Shown: piece after piece, positions 1-5,424 of the stretch
Layout: each line of letters opens with the position of its first letter
Position numbering within the stretch: position 1 is the first letter of the stretch
From: Pseudomonadota bacterium
GTDB lineage: Bacteria > Pseudomonadota > Gammaproteobacteria > Burkholderiales > Burkholderiaceae_C
Direction of reading: 5' to 3'
Assembly (NCBI GenBank): GCA_023422975.1
Contig: JAFAGF010000069.1
Coordinates: 1 to 11,865, forward strand
DNA length: 11,865 bases
Notes under the pieces: generated by a model
Told to the model about the DNA's origin: nothing
The model's input: only the letters and a program-made list of their open reading frames with translations
Database searches by the model: none
Program-made: the position numbers and the translations under genes

Positions 1-589
1 GGTGCAGGCGCTGCTGGTGCTGCGGGGTGCGCAGCCAGCGCACTAAGCTGCGGCCCAGCAGCGCCCAACAACCAACGCCCAGCATGCAGGCCACCAGAGA
101 AATGGCACACAGCATGGCCAGCCGGTAAGGGGCGGACAGCCCGTGGGGCAGCACAAATAGCCCGACCGCAGACAGTGCAAACAACCAAGCTTTGGGGTTG
201 AGCGTTTGCACGGCCACGCCCTGGGCAAAAGCGCGGCCTGCATGCATGGCGCGGTGCGCTTGCGTTGCTGTGAGCGGGCTTTGCGGTGCTGCGCGTGCCA
301 GCCGCAGGGCCAGCCACAGCAAGTAGGCCGCGCACAGGCACTGGGCGGTCTGGGCCAATTGCGGCAGTTGCTGCAGCAAGGGGGCAGTGGCCAAGCCCAT
401 GCAGGCCACGACGGCCATATAGCTCAGGCTGGCACCCAGCACATACCAAAATGCGGGTTGGCGGGCGGCCTGGCTACCGTGGCGCAGCGCTAGCACATTG
501 ACCGGGCCGGGGGTGATGGCGCCCACCAAGGCGAAGTTGCCCATGGCAAGCAGCGTGGGCCACACAGGGGGGAGTTGCAGTTCATTCAC
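1..589 (-). CDS. LysE-family amino acid exporter (RhtB/LysE type), C-terminus cut by window edge
   Basis: An inner-membrane protein of the LysE/RhtB family, whose members export amino acids or related small molecules; the substrate cannot be told from sequence. Reading from a GTG at 589, 196 residues are visible and the frame stays open to base 1, so the last few residues are outside. The N-terminal helix carries the family signature TPGP (residues 26-29) followed by NVLALRHG. Further hydrophobic helices lie near 45-65, 84-97 and 155-178, and the conserved NPKAW motif is at 131-135. Family members are usually about 200-210 residues, so the gene is nearly complete. The start is uncertain: an in-frame GTG at 598 is the alternative, neither has a good Shine-Dalgarno, and the ATG at residue 16 would leave a very short segment before TPGP. 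It lies 133 bases downstream of the cysteine-cluster pair on the same strand and may be read from its own promoter. Confidence 0.85.
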   Translation of the reverse strand, partial: MNELQLPPVWPTLLAMGNFALVGAITPGPVNVLALRHGSQAARQPAFWYVLGASLSYMAVVACMGLATAPLLQQLPQLAQTAQCLCAAYLLWLALRLARAAPQSPLTATQAHRAMHAGRAFAQGVAVQTLNPKAWLFALSAVGLFVLPHGLSAPYRLAMLCAISLVACMLGVGCWALLGRSLVRWLRTPQHQQRLH

Positions 590-722
590 GCAGGGCACTG
601 TGCCCCAGGTTGTGGCGCGCGTATTGAACAAAATTGCAGTGTGCGTGGGCCAATCAAACGGTACAGGCGCTTGTGTTGCCGGGCGTGGTGGTGAACGTGC
701 GCGCGGGTTGGGGTGGCAAAGC

Positions 723-1049
723 CTACAGCAGCCCGCTTTCCAGCGCAGGCATGCCGTGGCGCAGGCGCACGCGGTTGCAGGCGTCGGAGCCCGCGGCAAA
801 CTCGCGGCAGGGCGAGGGGCGCCACTCGTAAATGCCACAGGCGGCTTGCTCGCCCACCTTGCCGGTCAGGGCGGCGCAGCGTGGGCGGGCGTAGTCGGTG
901 CCGCGCATGCGGCAGGTGAAGTCGTTGACTTCGTCAATCAGGCCACGGGGCACGCGGCCACCGTTTTCCTCGGATTCATAGACCGAAAAATCGACGCGAA
1001 ACGATGCGCAGCAGGCACCGCAGTTCAGGCAGGGGTGGGAATGGGCCAT
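723..1049 (-). CDS. YkgJ-family cysteine cluster protein (second of a tandem pair)
   Basis: A 108-residue protein of the YkgJ / zinc- or iron-chelating CxxCxxCC family. No member of this type has a well-established biochemical role that I know of; metal binding is inferred from the cysteines. The N-terminus has CLNCGACC (residues 7-14), followed by RVDFSVYE. Later come RC (57-58), CGIYEWRPSPC (71-81) and Cys91, giving nine cysteines in all (7, 10, 13, 14, 46, 58, 71, 81, 91). There is no signal peptide or membrane segment, so it is probably cytoplasmic. It starts 10 bases after the stop of the upstream paralogue and is surely cotranscribed with it. No Shine-Dalgarno is visible before the ATG; translation may be coupled to the upstream gene. 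The start is fixed by the cysteine motif lying only six residues in, as in its paralogue. Confidence 0.88.
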   Translation of the reverse strand: MAHSHPCLNCGACCASFRVDFSVYESEENGGRVPRGLIDEVNDFTCRMRGTDYARPRCAALTGKVGEQAACGIYEWRPSPCREFAAGSDACNRVRLRHGMPALESGLL

Positions 1050-1059
1050 GGTGGTGGGT

Positions 1060-1416
1060 TTATGCGGCTTCCATCCAGCGCTCGACCTCGGCTTCGGTCA
1101 GCGCGGGCAGGTCAAATTTGGCGCGGGTGTCGTGGCAGCCGTAGGAGGCAAAGGGGAAGTCGCGGCAGGGGCGTGAGCGTTGTTCGTAAATCGTGCAGCC
1201 CACGCAGTCGTTGCCCAGGTCACCCAGCGCGACGCAGCGCACCGGGTGCTGTGCCGTGCCATTCATGCGGGCGCGGTTGCCTTTGCCCGGCACTTCGTGG
1301 GCCAGTGCATCGGGCACGGTGCCGCCCATGGACTGGAGTTCGTAGATGGAGAACTCCACGCGGTAATTGGTGCAGCAGACGCCGCATTGCAGGCAGGGGT
1401 GAATGGCTTCAGTCAT
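1060..1416 (-). CDS. YkgJ-family cysteine cluster protein (first of a tandem pair)
   Basis: A 118-residue protein with CLQCGVCC at residues 8-15, RVEFSIYE (19-26), GGTVP (31-35), RC (60-61), CVGCTIYEQRSRPC (71-84) and Cys94. It belongs to the same metal-chelating cysteine-cluster family as the next gene. The two share the spacing of nearly every cysteine and much of the intervening sequence, so they are a tandem duplication. This copy has an extra CVGC pair at 71-74 where the neighbour keeps a single Cys, and a longer acidic C-terminal tail (TEAEVERW). The start was taken at the ATG at 1416, nine codons before the CxxCC cluster. An open frame extends about 44 codons further upstream, but its cysteine-rich hydrophobic sequence and mixed codon use do not look like part of this family. 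The ATG is preceded by a run of C residues with no Shine-Dalgarno. Function unknown. Confidence 0.87.
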   Translation of the reverse strand: MTEAIHPCLQCGVCCTNYRVEFSIYELQSMGGTVPDALAHEVPGKGNRARMNGTAQHPVRCVALGDLGNDCVGCTIYEQRSRPCRDFPFASYGCHDTRAKFDLPALTEAEVERWMEAA

Positions 1417-1448
1417 GGGGGGAAGCGAGCGCTTTTTTAAGCAGGGTG

Positions 1449-1458
1449 ATCGATAGGC
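1449..1458. repeat. 10-bp direct repeat ATCGATAGGC, copy 1 (copy 2 at 1909-1918)
   Basis: The ten bases ATCGATAGGC occur here and again at 1909-1918, just after the argF stop codon. The two copies bracket about 450 bases that contain the possible small gene and the long stem-loop. The match is exact, but ten bases are short enough for chance to remain possible. No transposase or terminal inverted repeat accompanies it. Confidence 0.4.
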
Positions 1459-1592
1459 AAAAAACTCAAAAAGGGGCACCGCCGCACACGCCGCCAGGCC
1501 GAGGAGGGCGGTCTGACAGCCAAGCAAGCAAGACACAGACCGACCCACGGCAAGCGCAAAGCGTGCAGTGATGCGTAAAAAAGAAAGAGAAC

Positions 1593-1748
1593 CTAGGTGT
1601 GACCGAGCAGGTAGCGCGGCGTTTTGAGCAGGTGGCTGCAGGCAATCGCGTGCAGCGCGCTGCGGCGGCGGGCCATGCGGCGCAAATCAAGGGTGCGCGT
1701 GCCGCTGGCCGAGCACGAGAAGGGAGCTTGCATGCGCAGCGTGGTCAC
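1593..1748 (-). CDS. Possible small basic protein, 51 residues, function unknown
   Basis: I do not recognise this family. The frame from the GTG at 1748 to the TAG at 1593 gives 51 residues; the ATG at 1733 would give 46. The product is basic, with a run of arginines (LRRMARRRS) in the middle and the ending LLKTPRYLLGHT. The support is codon use: from about 1763 to the stop almost every third position is G or C, as in real genes of this genome, and that pattern stops abruptly at the stem-loop upstream. Against it are the lack of a Shine-Dalgarno and the uncertain start. It lies downstream of argF on the same strand, beyond a probable terminator, and 176 bases before the first cysteine-cluster gene. 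A DNA- or RNA-binding role could be guessed from the arginines, but nothing shows it. Confidence 0.42.
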   Translation of the reverse strand: MTTLRMQAPFSCSASGTRTLDLRRMARRRSALHAIACSHLLKTPRYLLGHT

Positions 1749-1767
1749 GGTGCTGCGCGGCTTAAAT

Positions 1768-1860
1768 AAAAAAAGAGCTGCTAGCGCTGATCCTGCTTGG
1801 CTTTGCAATCTAAAGATGTGCGAAAGCTTGAGCAGGCGCGCGTAAGCAGCTCCTGTTTTT
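1768..1860 (-). repeat. Long imperfect stem-loop, intergenic repeat copy 1; probable terminator of argDF
   Basis: Read on the minus strand downstream of argF, this forms a multi-tier stem. GAGCTGCT (plus-strand 1775-1782) pairs exactly with AGCAGCTC (1845-1852). Inside it GCGC (1784-1787) pairs with GCGC (1838-1841), and CCTGCT (1792-1797) pairs with AGCAGG (1831-1836). The minus-strand product ends in a run of seven T, the layout of a Rho-independent terminator with a large loop. The outer arms resemble those of a second element at 7916-8012 (12 of 14 left-arm bases and 13 of 16 right-arm bases match). I recall similar GAGCTGCTAGCGCT elements between genes in Comamonadaceae; that is memory, not a search. 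Confidence 0.65.
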
Positions 1861-1925
1861 GTGAGAGGCGTGCAAAAGTAAGATAAAGCGCGCATCACAA
1901 ATGGTCGTATCGATAGGCGTAAGGC

Positions 1926-2849
1926 TTAGTCGGCCTGCTTGCCCAGCAGCAGGTACTCCATGAGCGCCTTTTGCACGTGCATGCGGTTTTCTGCCTCGTC
2001 CCAGACCACGGATTGCGGGCCGTCAATGACTTCGGCCATGACTTCCTCGCCGCGGTGCGCGGGCAGGCAGTGCATGAATACGGCTTCGGCCTTGGCGGCT
2101 TGCATCATTTCTTGGTCGACGCACCAGTCGGCGAAGGCCTTCATGCGCACAGCATTTTCGGCCTCATAACCCATGCTGGTCCACACGTCGGTGGTGACCA
2201 AGTCAGCACCTTGGCAAGCTTGCAGTGGGTCTTTGAACACCTTGTAGCAGCCGGGGCGGGGTGTCTTGCCGTTGAAGGCCAGCTTTTCGTCCACTTCGTA
2301 GCCGCCGGGCGTGCTGACGTGCACGGTAAAGCCCAGCAAGTCGGCCGCCTGCAGCCAGGTGTTGGCCATGTTGTTGCCGTCACCTACCCACGCCACCACC
2401 TTGCCCTGGATGGGGCCACGGTGCTCGATGAAGGTGAAAATGTCGGCCAGGATCTGGCAGGGGTGGAATTCGTTGGTCAGGCCGTTGATGACAGGCACGC
2501 GCGAGTGGGCGGCAAAGCGCTCGATCTTGTCTTGGCCAAAGGTGCGAATCATCACCAAGTCGGTCATGCGGCTGATGACGCGGGCGCTGTCTTCAATCGG
2601 CTCCGAGCGACCCAGCTGGCTGTCGCCTGTGGTCAGGTGCACCACGGAGCCGCCCAACTGGTACATGCCAGCTTCAAAGCTCACGCGCGTACGGGTGCTG
2701 GCCTTCTCGAAAATCATGGCCAGGGTGCGGTCGCTCAGCGTGTGGTGCTTTTCGTAGCCCTTGAACTTCTTTTTGATCAGGGCGGCGCGGGCCAGCAGGT
2801 AGTTGTATTCGTCGGCGGTGAAATCGCTAAATTGCAAGTAATGCTTCAT
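1926..2849 (-). CDS. argF: Ornithine carbamoyltransferase
   Basis: A cytoplasmic enzyme that joins carbamoyl phosphate and ornithine to make citrulline in arginine synthesis; the active family forms are trimers. The 307-residue length is normal. The carbamoyl-phosphate site STRTR is at residues 51-55, with HPCQ at 129-132. The ornithine-binding DVWTSMG is at 221-227 and the catalytic-loop HCLP at 260-263; all key residues are present. The N-terminus MKHYLQFSDF is typical of the beta-proteobacterial form. The ATG at 2849 is supported by AAGGAA about seven bases upstream. It follows argD by 18 bases on the same strand, so the two form an operon transcribed argD then argF. The stop is followed about 65 bases later by the long stem-loop at 1768-1860. 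No ARG box could be identified with confidence. Confidence 0.98.
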   Translation of the reverse strand: MKHYLQFSDFTADEYNYLLARAALIKKKFKGYEKHHTLSDRTLAMIFEKASTRTRVSFEAGMYQLGGSVVHLTTGDSQLGRSEPIEDSARVISRMTDLVMIRTFGQDKIERFAAHSRVPVINGLTNEFHPCQILADIFTFIEHRGPIQGKVVAWVGDGNNMANTWLQAADLLGFTVHVSTPGGYEVDEKLAFNGKTPRPGCYKVFKDPLQACQGADLVTTDVWTSMGYEAENAVRMKAFADWCVDQEMMQAAKAEAVFMHCLPAHRGEEVMAEVIDGPQSVVWDEAENRMHVQKALMEYLLLGKQAD

Positions 2850-2867
2850 GCGGTATTCCTTGGGGTT

Positions 2868-4064
2868 TCAGGCAGCCAGCAGGGCTTGGACCAAAGGCTT
2901 GAGGCGGGTGACGATCTCGTCGGCTTCCGCCTTGCTCAGAATCAGCGGAGGCACCAAGCGGATCACGGTGTCCGAGGTCACGCTCAGCAGCAGGCCGGCT
3001 TCGGCGGCTTGGCCAATCAGTTGGCCGCAGGGTTTTGCAAGTTCCACGCCAATCATCAGGCCTTGGCCACGCACTTCGACAAAGCCGTCCATGCTGCCCA
3101 GCGCGGCTTGCAGCTTGGCCTTCAGGTAGTCACCCACTTCGGTGGTGTGCGCCAGCAGGCCATCTTCCTCCATGATGCGGATGGTTTCGACACCCGCACG
3201 CATGGCCAGCGGGTTGCCGCCGAAGGTAGAGCCGTGGTTACCGGCCGTCAGCACCTGGGCCGCAGCGTTGTGCGCAACGACGGCGCCCACAGGCACACCC
3301 GATCCCAGGCCCTTGGCCAGCGTCATCACGTCGGGCGTAATGCCAGCCCACTGGTGGGCAAACCATTTGCCGGTGCGGCCCATGCCGGCCTGCACTTCGT
3401 CCATGATGAGTAGCCAGCCGTTGGCATCGCACAGGGCTCGCACTTGCTTGAGGTAATCCGCGCGCATGGGGTGCAGGCCGCCTTCGCCCTGGATGGGCTC
3501 CATCATGATGGCGACGATGTTGGGGTTGCCTTCGGTGGCATCTACCAGTGCTTCGTAGTCATTGGGGGCTACGCGGGTGAAACCATCGAGCAAAGCGCCA
3601 AAGCCGTTGCGGACCTTGGGGTTGGCCGTGGCCGACATGGTGGCAATCGAGCGGCCGTGGAACGCATGGTCGTAGACCACGATTTCTGGCTTTTCAATGC
3701 CCTTGTCTACACCGTATTTGCGTGCAATTTTGATGGCCGCTTCGTTGGCTTCCAGACCGGTGCTGCAAAAGAACACATTGGTCATGCCGGCGCGTTCGGT
3801 CAGCAGCGTGGCCAACTCTTCCTGACCGGGTACGTGATAGTAGTTGGAGGTGTGGATCAGCTGGGTCAGCTGCTCTTGCAGGGCGGGCACCAGCTTGGGG
3901 TGGTTGTGGCCCAGTGTGTTGACTGCAATGCCGCCCAGTGCGTCCAGGTACTCCTTGCCGTTCACATCCCACACGCGGCAGCCCTGGCCTCGTCGCAGCG
4001 CAATCGGTACGCGGCCGTAGGTGGGCATTACGTGGGGCGAGGTAGCCTCAATGTGAGCGGTCAT
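2868..4064 (-). CDS. argD: Acetylornithine aminotransferase (class III PLP aminotransferase)
   Basis: A 398-residue cytoplasmic PLP enzyme, full length for the family. It converts N-acetylglutamate semialdehyde to N-acetylornithine with glutamate as amino donor; relatives also serve as succinyldiaminopimelate aminotransferase in lysine synthesis. Visible motifs are GGIAVNTLGHNHP (44-56), the cofactor phosphate-binding region STGLEANEAA (101-110), MDEVQ with the PLP-ring aspartate at 222, the Schiff-base lysine at 251 in LAKGLGSG, and GSTFGGNPLA (278-287). The start ATG at 4064 is preceded by GGAG eight bases away. Class III aminotransferases overlap in substrate, but the sequence and the adjoining argF make ArgD by far the best call. 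The leader contains an 8-bp inverted repeat (4099-4119) that could serve in regulation. Confidence 0.97.
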   Translation of the reverse strand: MTAHIEATSPHVMPTYGRVPIALRRGQGCRVWDVNGKEYLDALGGIAVNTLGHNHPKLVPALQEQLTQLIHTSNYYHVPGQEELATLLTERAGMTNVFFCSTGLEANEAAIKIARKYGVDKGIEKPEIVVYDHAFHGRSIATMSATANPKVRNGFGALLDGFTRVAPNDYEALVDATEGNPNIVAIMMEPIQGEGGLHPMRADYLKQVRALCDANGWLLIMDEVQAGMGRTGKWFAHQWAGITPDVMTLAKGLGSGVPVGAVVAHNAAAQVLTAGNHGSTFGGNPLAMRAGVETIRIMEEDGLLAHTTEVGDYLKAKLQAALGSMDGFVEVRGQGLMIGVELAKPCGQLIGQAAEAGLLLSVTSDTVIRLVPPLILSKAEADEIVTRLKPLVQALLAA

Positions 4065-4098
4065 GAATCAATCTCCGGACATTACAGTCGTGGCACAA

Positions 4099-4119
4099 CT
4101 TTTGCAGGTTTTGCAAAAG
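4099..4119. promoter_or_regulatory. Inverted repeat in the argD/DUF3579 divergent region
   Basis: CTTTTGCA (4099-4106) and TGCAAAAG (4112-4119) form a perfect 8-bp inverted repeat with a 5-base spacer, 35-55 bases upstream of the argD ATG. It may be an operator for a dimeric regulator or a small leader hairpin. It does not look like the E. coli ArgR box. Around it, 4065-4303 shows no gene; AT-rich stretches such as TATATAAG (4225-4232) could hold a promoter for the plus-strand gene, but no clear -35/-10 pair was found. Confidence 0.45.
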
Positions 4120-4303
4120 ACAAGAGAATGATTTTAGGGCCCTCTCAGCGCTGCGGCATGCTCCCTTTCATATTTGGAATAAAGCTATGCAGGGTTTGCA
4201 ATCCCGAGTGTCTCACCCCTGTCTTATATAAGAGTTAGAATCGACGCGTCGGTGCACATGGCGGCGATCCCGCAGCGCACCCCGTCTTACCGGATTGATC
4301 TTG

Positions 4304-4618
4304 ATGGTTTCCCCAAGCTCCAAAGAAATATTCATCCAAGGTGTTACCTTGGAGGGAAAAACCTTTCGCCCCAGTGATTGGGCCGAACGTTTGGCGGGGG
4401 TGATGAGCCAGTTTCGTCCCGGTGGTGCCCAGCGTGGCAGCCATTTGGGTTATTCGCCATGGTGCATCCCCACCACCATGAATGGCTTTAAATGCATTGT
4501 GGTGCACCGTGATTTGCAAGCCCATGAGCCTATGGCCTGGGACTTCGTGCTGAACTTTGCCCGCGACAATAATTTGCAAGTGGCGGAGGCTTGCCTGATT
4601 CCCGACGCTGAAAAATAA
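4304..4618 (+). CDS. DUF3579 domain protein
   Basis: A 104-residue protein I recognise as DUF3579, a small family seen mainly in beta-proteobacteria with no established function. The sequence runs from KEIFIQGVTLEGKTFRPSDWAERL at the N-terminus through RPGG (38-41), the YSPWCIPT segment (50-57) and a C-terminal helix rich in acidic residues (AWDFVLNFARDNN). The protein is soluble, with no signal peptide or membrane segment. The start is the ATG at 4304; two in-frame TTG codons at 4295 and 4301 are alternatives. The only possible ribosome-binding signal is a weak CGGA about nine bases upstream of the ATG. The gene is divergent from argD and convergent with rpsT. A recall-based impression is that this gene often sits near argD/argF in related genomes, which hints at, but does not prove, a link to arginine metabolism. 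Confidence 0.85.
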   Translation: MVSPSSKEIFIQGVTLEGKTFRPSDWAERLAGVMSQFRPGGAQRGSHLGYSPWCIPTTMNGFKCIVVHRDLQAHEPMAWDFVLNFARDNNLQVAEACLIPDAEK

Positions 4619-4660
4619 CGCTGCTATGCCCGCAAAACGCTGGGCTTTCTTGCGAACAGG

Positions 4661-4681
4661 CCGCCGACAGGGCGGTTTTTT
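4661..4681 (+). terminator. Rho-independent terminator after the DUF3579 gene
   Basis: CCGCC (4661-4665), five-base loop GACAG, GGCGG (4671-4675), then six T. It lies 43 bases after the DUF3579 stop codon and reads on the plus strand. Confidence 0.8.
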
Positions 4682-4751
4682 CATGCCTGCGCGTTGTGCA
4701 TGCAGGCGAAATATTCATGCTGTTGCGCCGTAATGTGTCGCAAATAGGCAC

Positions 4752-4774
4752 AAAAAAACCGCCCTGAGGCGGTT
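4752..4774 (-). terminator. Rho-independent terminator of rpsT
   Basis: On the minus strand, a 7-bp stem AACCGCC/GGCGGTT with loop TCAG is followed by a T tract (seven A on the plus strand, 4752-4758). On the plus strand the same hairpin is followed by GTTTTG, so it may also stop leftover transcription from the DUF3579 side. It lies about 75 bases past the rpsT stop. Confidence 0.85.
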
Positions 4775-4810
4775 GTTTTGTTTCGCTGGCAGCGCACCCG
4801 AAGCAAACGG

Positions 4811-4829
4811 CGAAGGGCTGAGCCCTTCG
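4811..4829. other. Perfect 8-bp hairpin in the rpsT 3' untranslated region
   Basis: CGAAGGGC (4811-4818) and GCCCTTCG (4822-4829) pair exactly around a three-base loop. There is no T run on either side, so it is not a terminator by itself. It lies 20 bases past the rpsT stop, before the true terminator at 4752-4774, and could protect the 3' end of the mRNA. Confidence 0.55.
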
Positions 4830-4848
4830 TGCGATGCCTAAATGTGGA

Positions 4849-5142
4849 TTAGGCGGCCAGTGCCAAGGCCTTAACCTTGGAGGACAGGCGGCTCTTATCG
4901 CGAGCAGCCTTGTTCTTGTGGAAGATGCCCTTGTCGGCAACGGAGTCCAGCACGGACTGCGCCTTGGCGAACAGTTCGGTAGCCTTCACCTTGTCGCCGG
5001 CCAGAACAGCTTTCTCGACGTTCTTGACAGCAGTACGGTACTTGGAACGCAGCGATGTGTTAGCAGCGTTCAGCTTAACGTTTTGGCGTGCGCGCTTGCG
5101 GCCGGAGGCCAGGCGGGGGTTCTTTTTGGCTTTAGTTGCCAT
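4849..5142 (-). CDS. rpsT: 30S ribosomal protein S20
   Basis: A 97-residue, strongly basic protein of the small ribosomal subunit that binds 16S rRNA and is needed for assembly and initiation. The N-terminus [20 protein letters not shown] is the recognisable S20 start, and the sequence continues as a helical, lysine- and alanine-rich protein ([17 protein letters not shown]; the [15 protein letters not shown] segment near the C-terminus). The ATG at 5142 was chosen over upstream in-frame codons because it begins the conserved protein and has AAAGGA about nine bases upstream. It is a single-gene unit with its own extended -10 promoter (5189-5197) and its own terminator (4752-4774). In E. coli S20 represses its own translation; the short leader here, about 40 bases, could allow that, but no specific structure was recognised. 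Confidence 0.98.
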   Translation of the reverse strand: MATKAKKNPRLASGRKRARQNVKLNAANTSLRSKYRTAVKNVEKAVLAGDKVKATELFAKAQSVLDSVADKGIFHKNKAARDKSRLSSKVKALALAA

Positions 5143-5188
5143 GATGTATTTCCTTTGTTGTCTGGGGATGATGCCAGCGAAGCCAGCG

Positions 5189-5197
5189 ATTATAGCA
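5189..5197 (-). promoter_or_regulatory. Extended -10 promoter of rpsT
   Basis: The minus strand reads TGCTATAAT: a consensus -10 hexamer with the TG extension one base upstream. No good -35 lies at 16-18 bases, which an extended -10 can compensate for. The predicted transcript would begin near 5182, giving a leader of about 40 bases before the rpsT ATG. Confidence 0.75.
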
Positions 5198-5265
5198 ATG
5201 CTTGGGCGCACGTGCATGGCGCAGCGTGCCAAGAGGTGTATGCACCATGAAGGTGTTGTTGTGCT

Positions 5266-5291
5266 GAATTGGTGCAGGTGTGCACCAATTC
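5266..5291. promoter_or_regulatory. Perfect 11-bp inverted repeat between rpsT and murJ
   Basis: GAATTGGTGCA (5266-5276) and TGCACCAATTC (5281-5291) are exact inverse complements around a 4-base loop GGTG. A third TGCACCA half-site is at 5241-5247. There is no T run, so it is not a terminator. It lies about 70 bases upstream of the rpsT -10 and 134 bases upstream of the murJ start, where an operator would be expected. The rest of 5143-5424 shows no gene. Confidence 0.6.
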
Positions 5292-5424
5292 GATGCGCTG
5301 CATGGAAGGGAATTGTCGGTGCCGAAGTGAGCGGCTGCAGGTTGCACGTGGTTTTTCGCTAAATTTTGTGTATCTGCGAAGCGTTCCGTTCCTGGTCTGG
5401 GGAGCGCGTGGCTACACTGCGCGG

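Noticed and set aside
1421..1436. Plus-strand terminator at GCGAGCGCTTTTTT
   Set aside because: The stem would be only about four base pairs with almost no loop, and no plus-strand gene ends there.
1417..1548. N-terminal extension of the first cysteine-cluster protein, starting MGRSVSCLLGCQ
   Set aside because: It looks like a signal or lipoprotein leader at first, but codon use is mixed and the paralogue begins right at the cysteine motif; the ATG at 1416 is preferred.
498..1571. Long open frame on the plus strand across the cysteine-cluster genes
   Set aside because: It is antisense to two recognisable genes, and its sequence is low-complexity Gly/Ala/Arg typical of a GC-rich shadow frame.
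1593..1760. tRNA or structured RNA gene in the GC-rich stretch after argF
   Set aside because: No T-loop GTTCRA sequence or cloverleaf could be found on either strand; the composition is better explained by coding bias.
1971..3413. 480-codon plus-strand open frame antisense to argF and argD
   Set aside because: Both minus-strand genes are unmistakable; the antisense frame is rich in His, Gln, Val and Gly with no recognisable domain.
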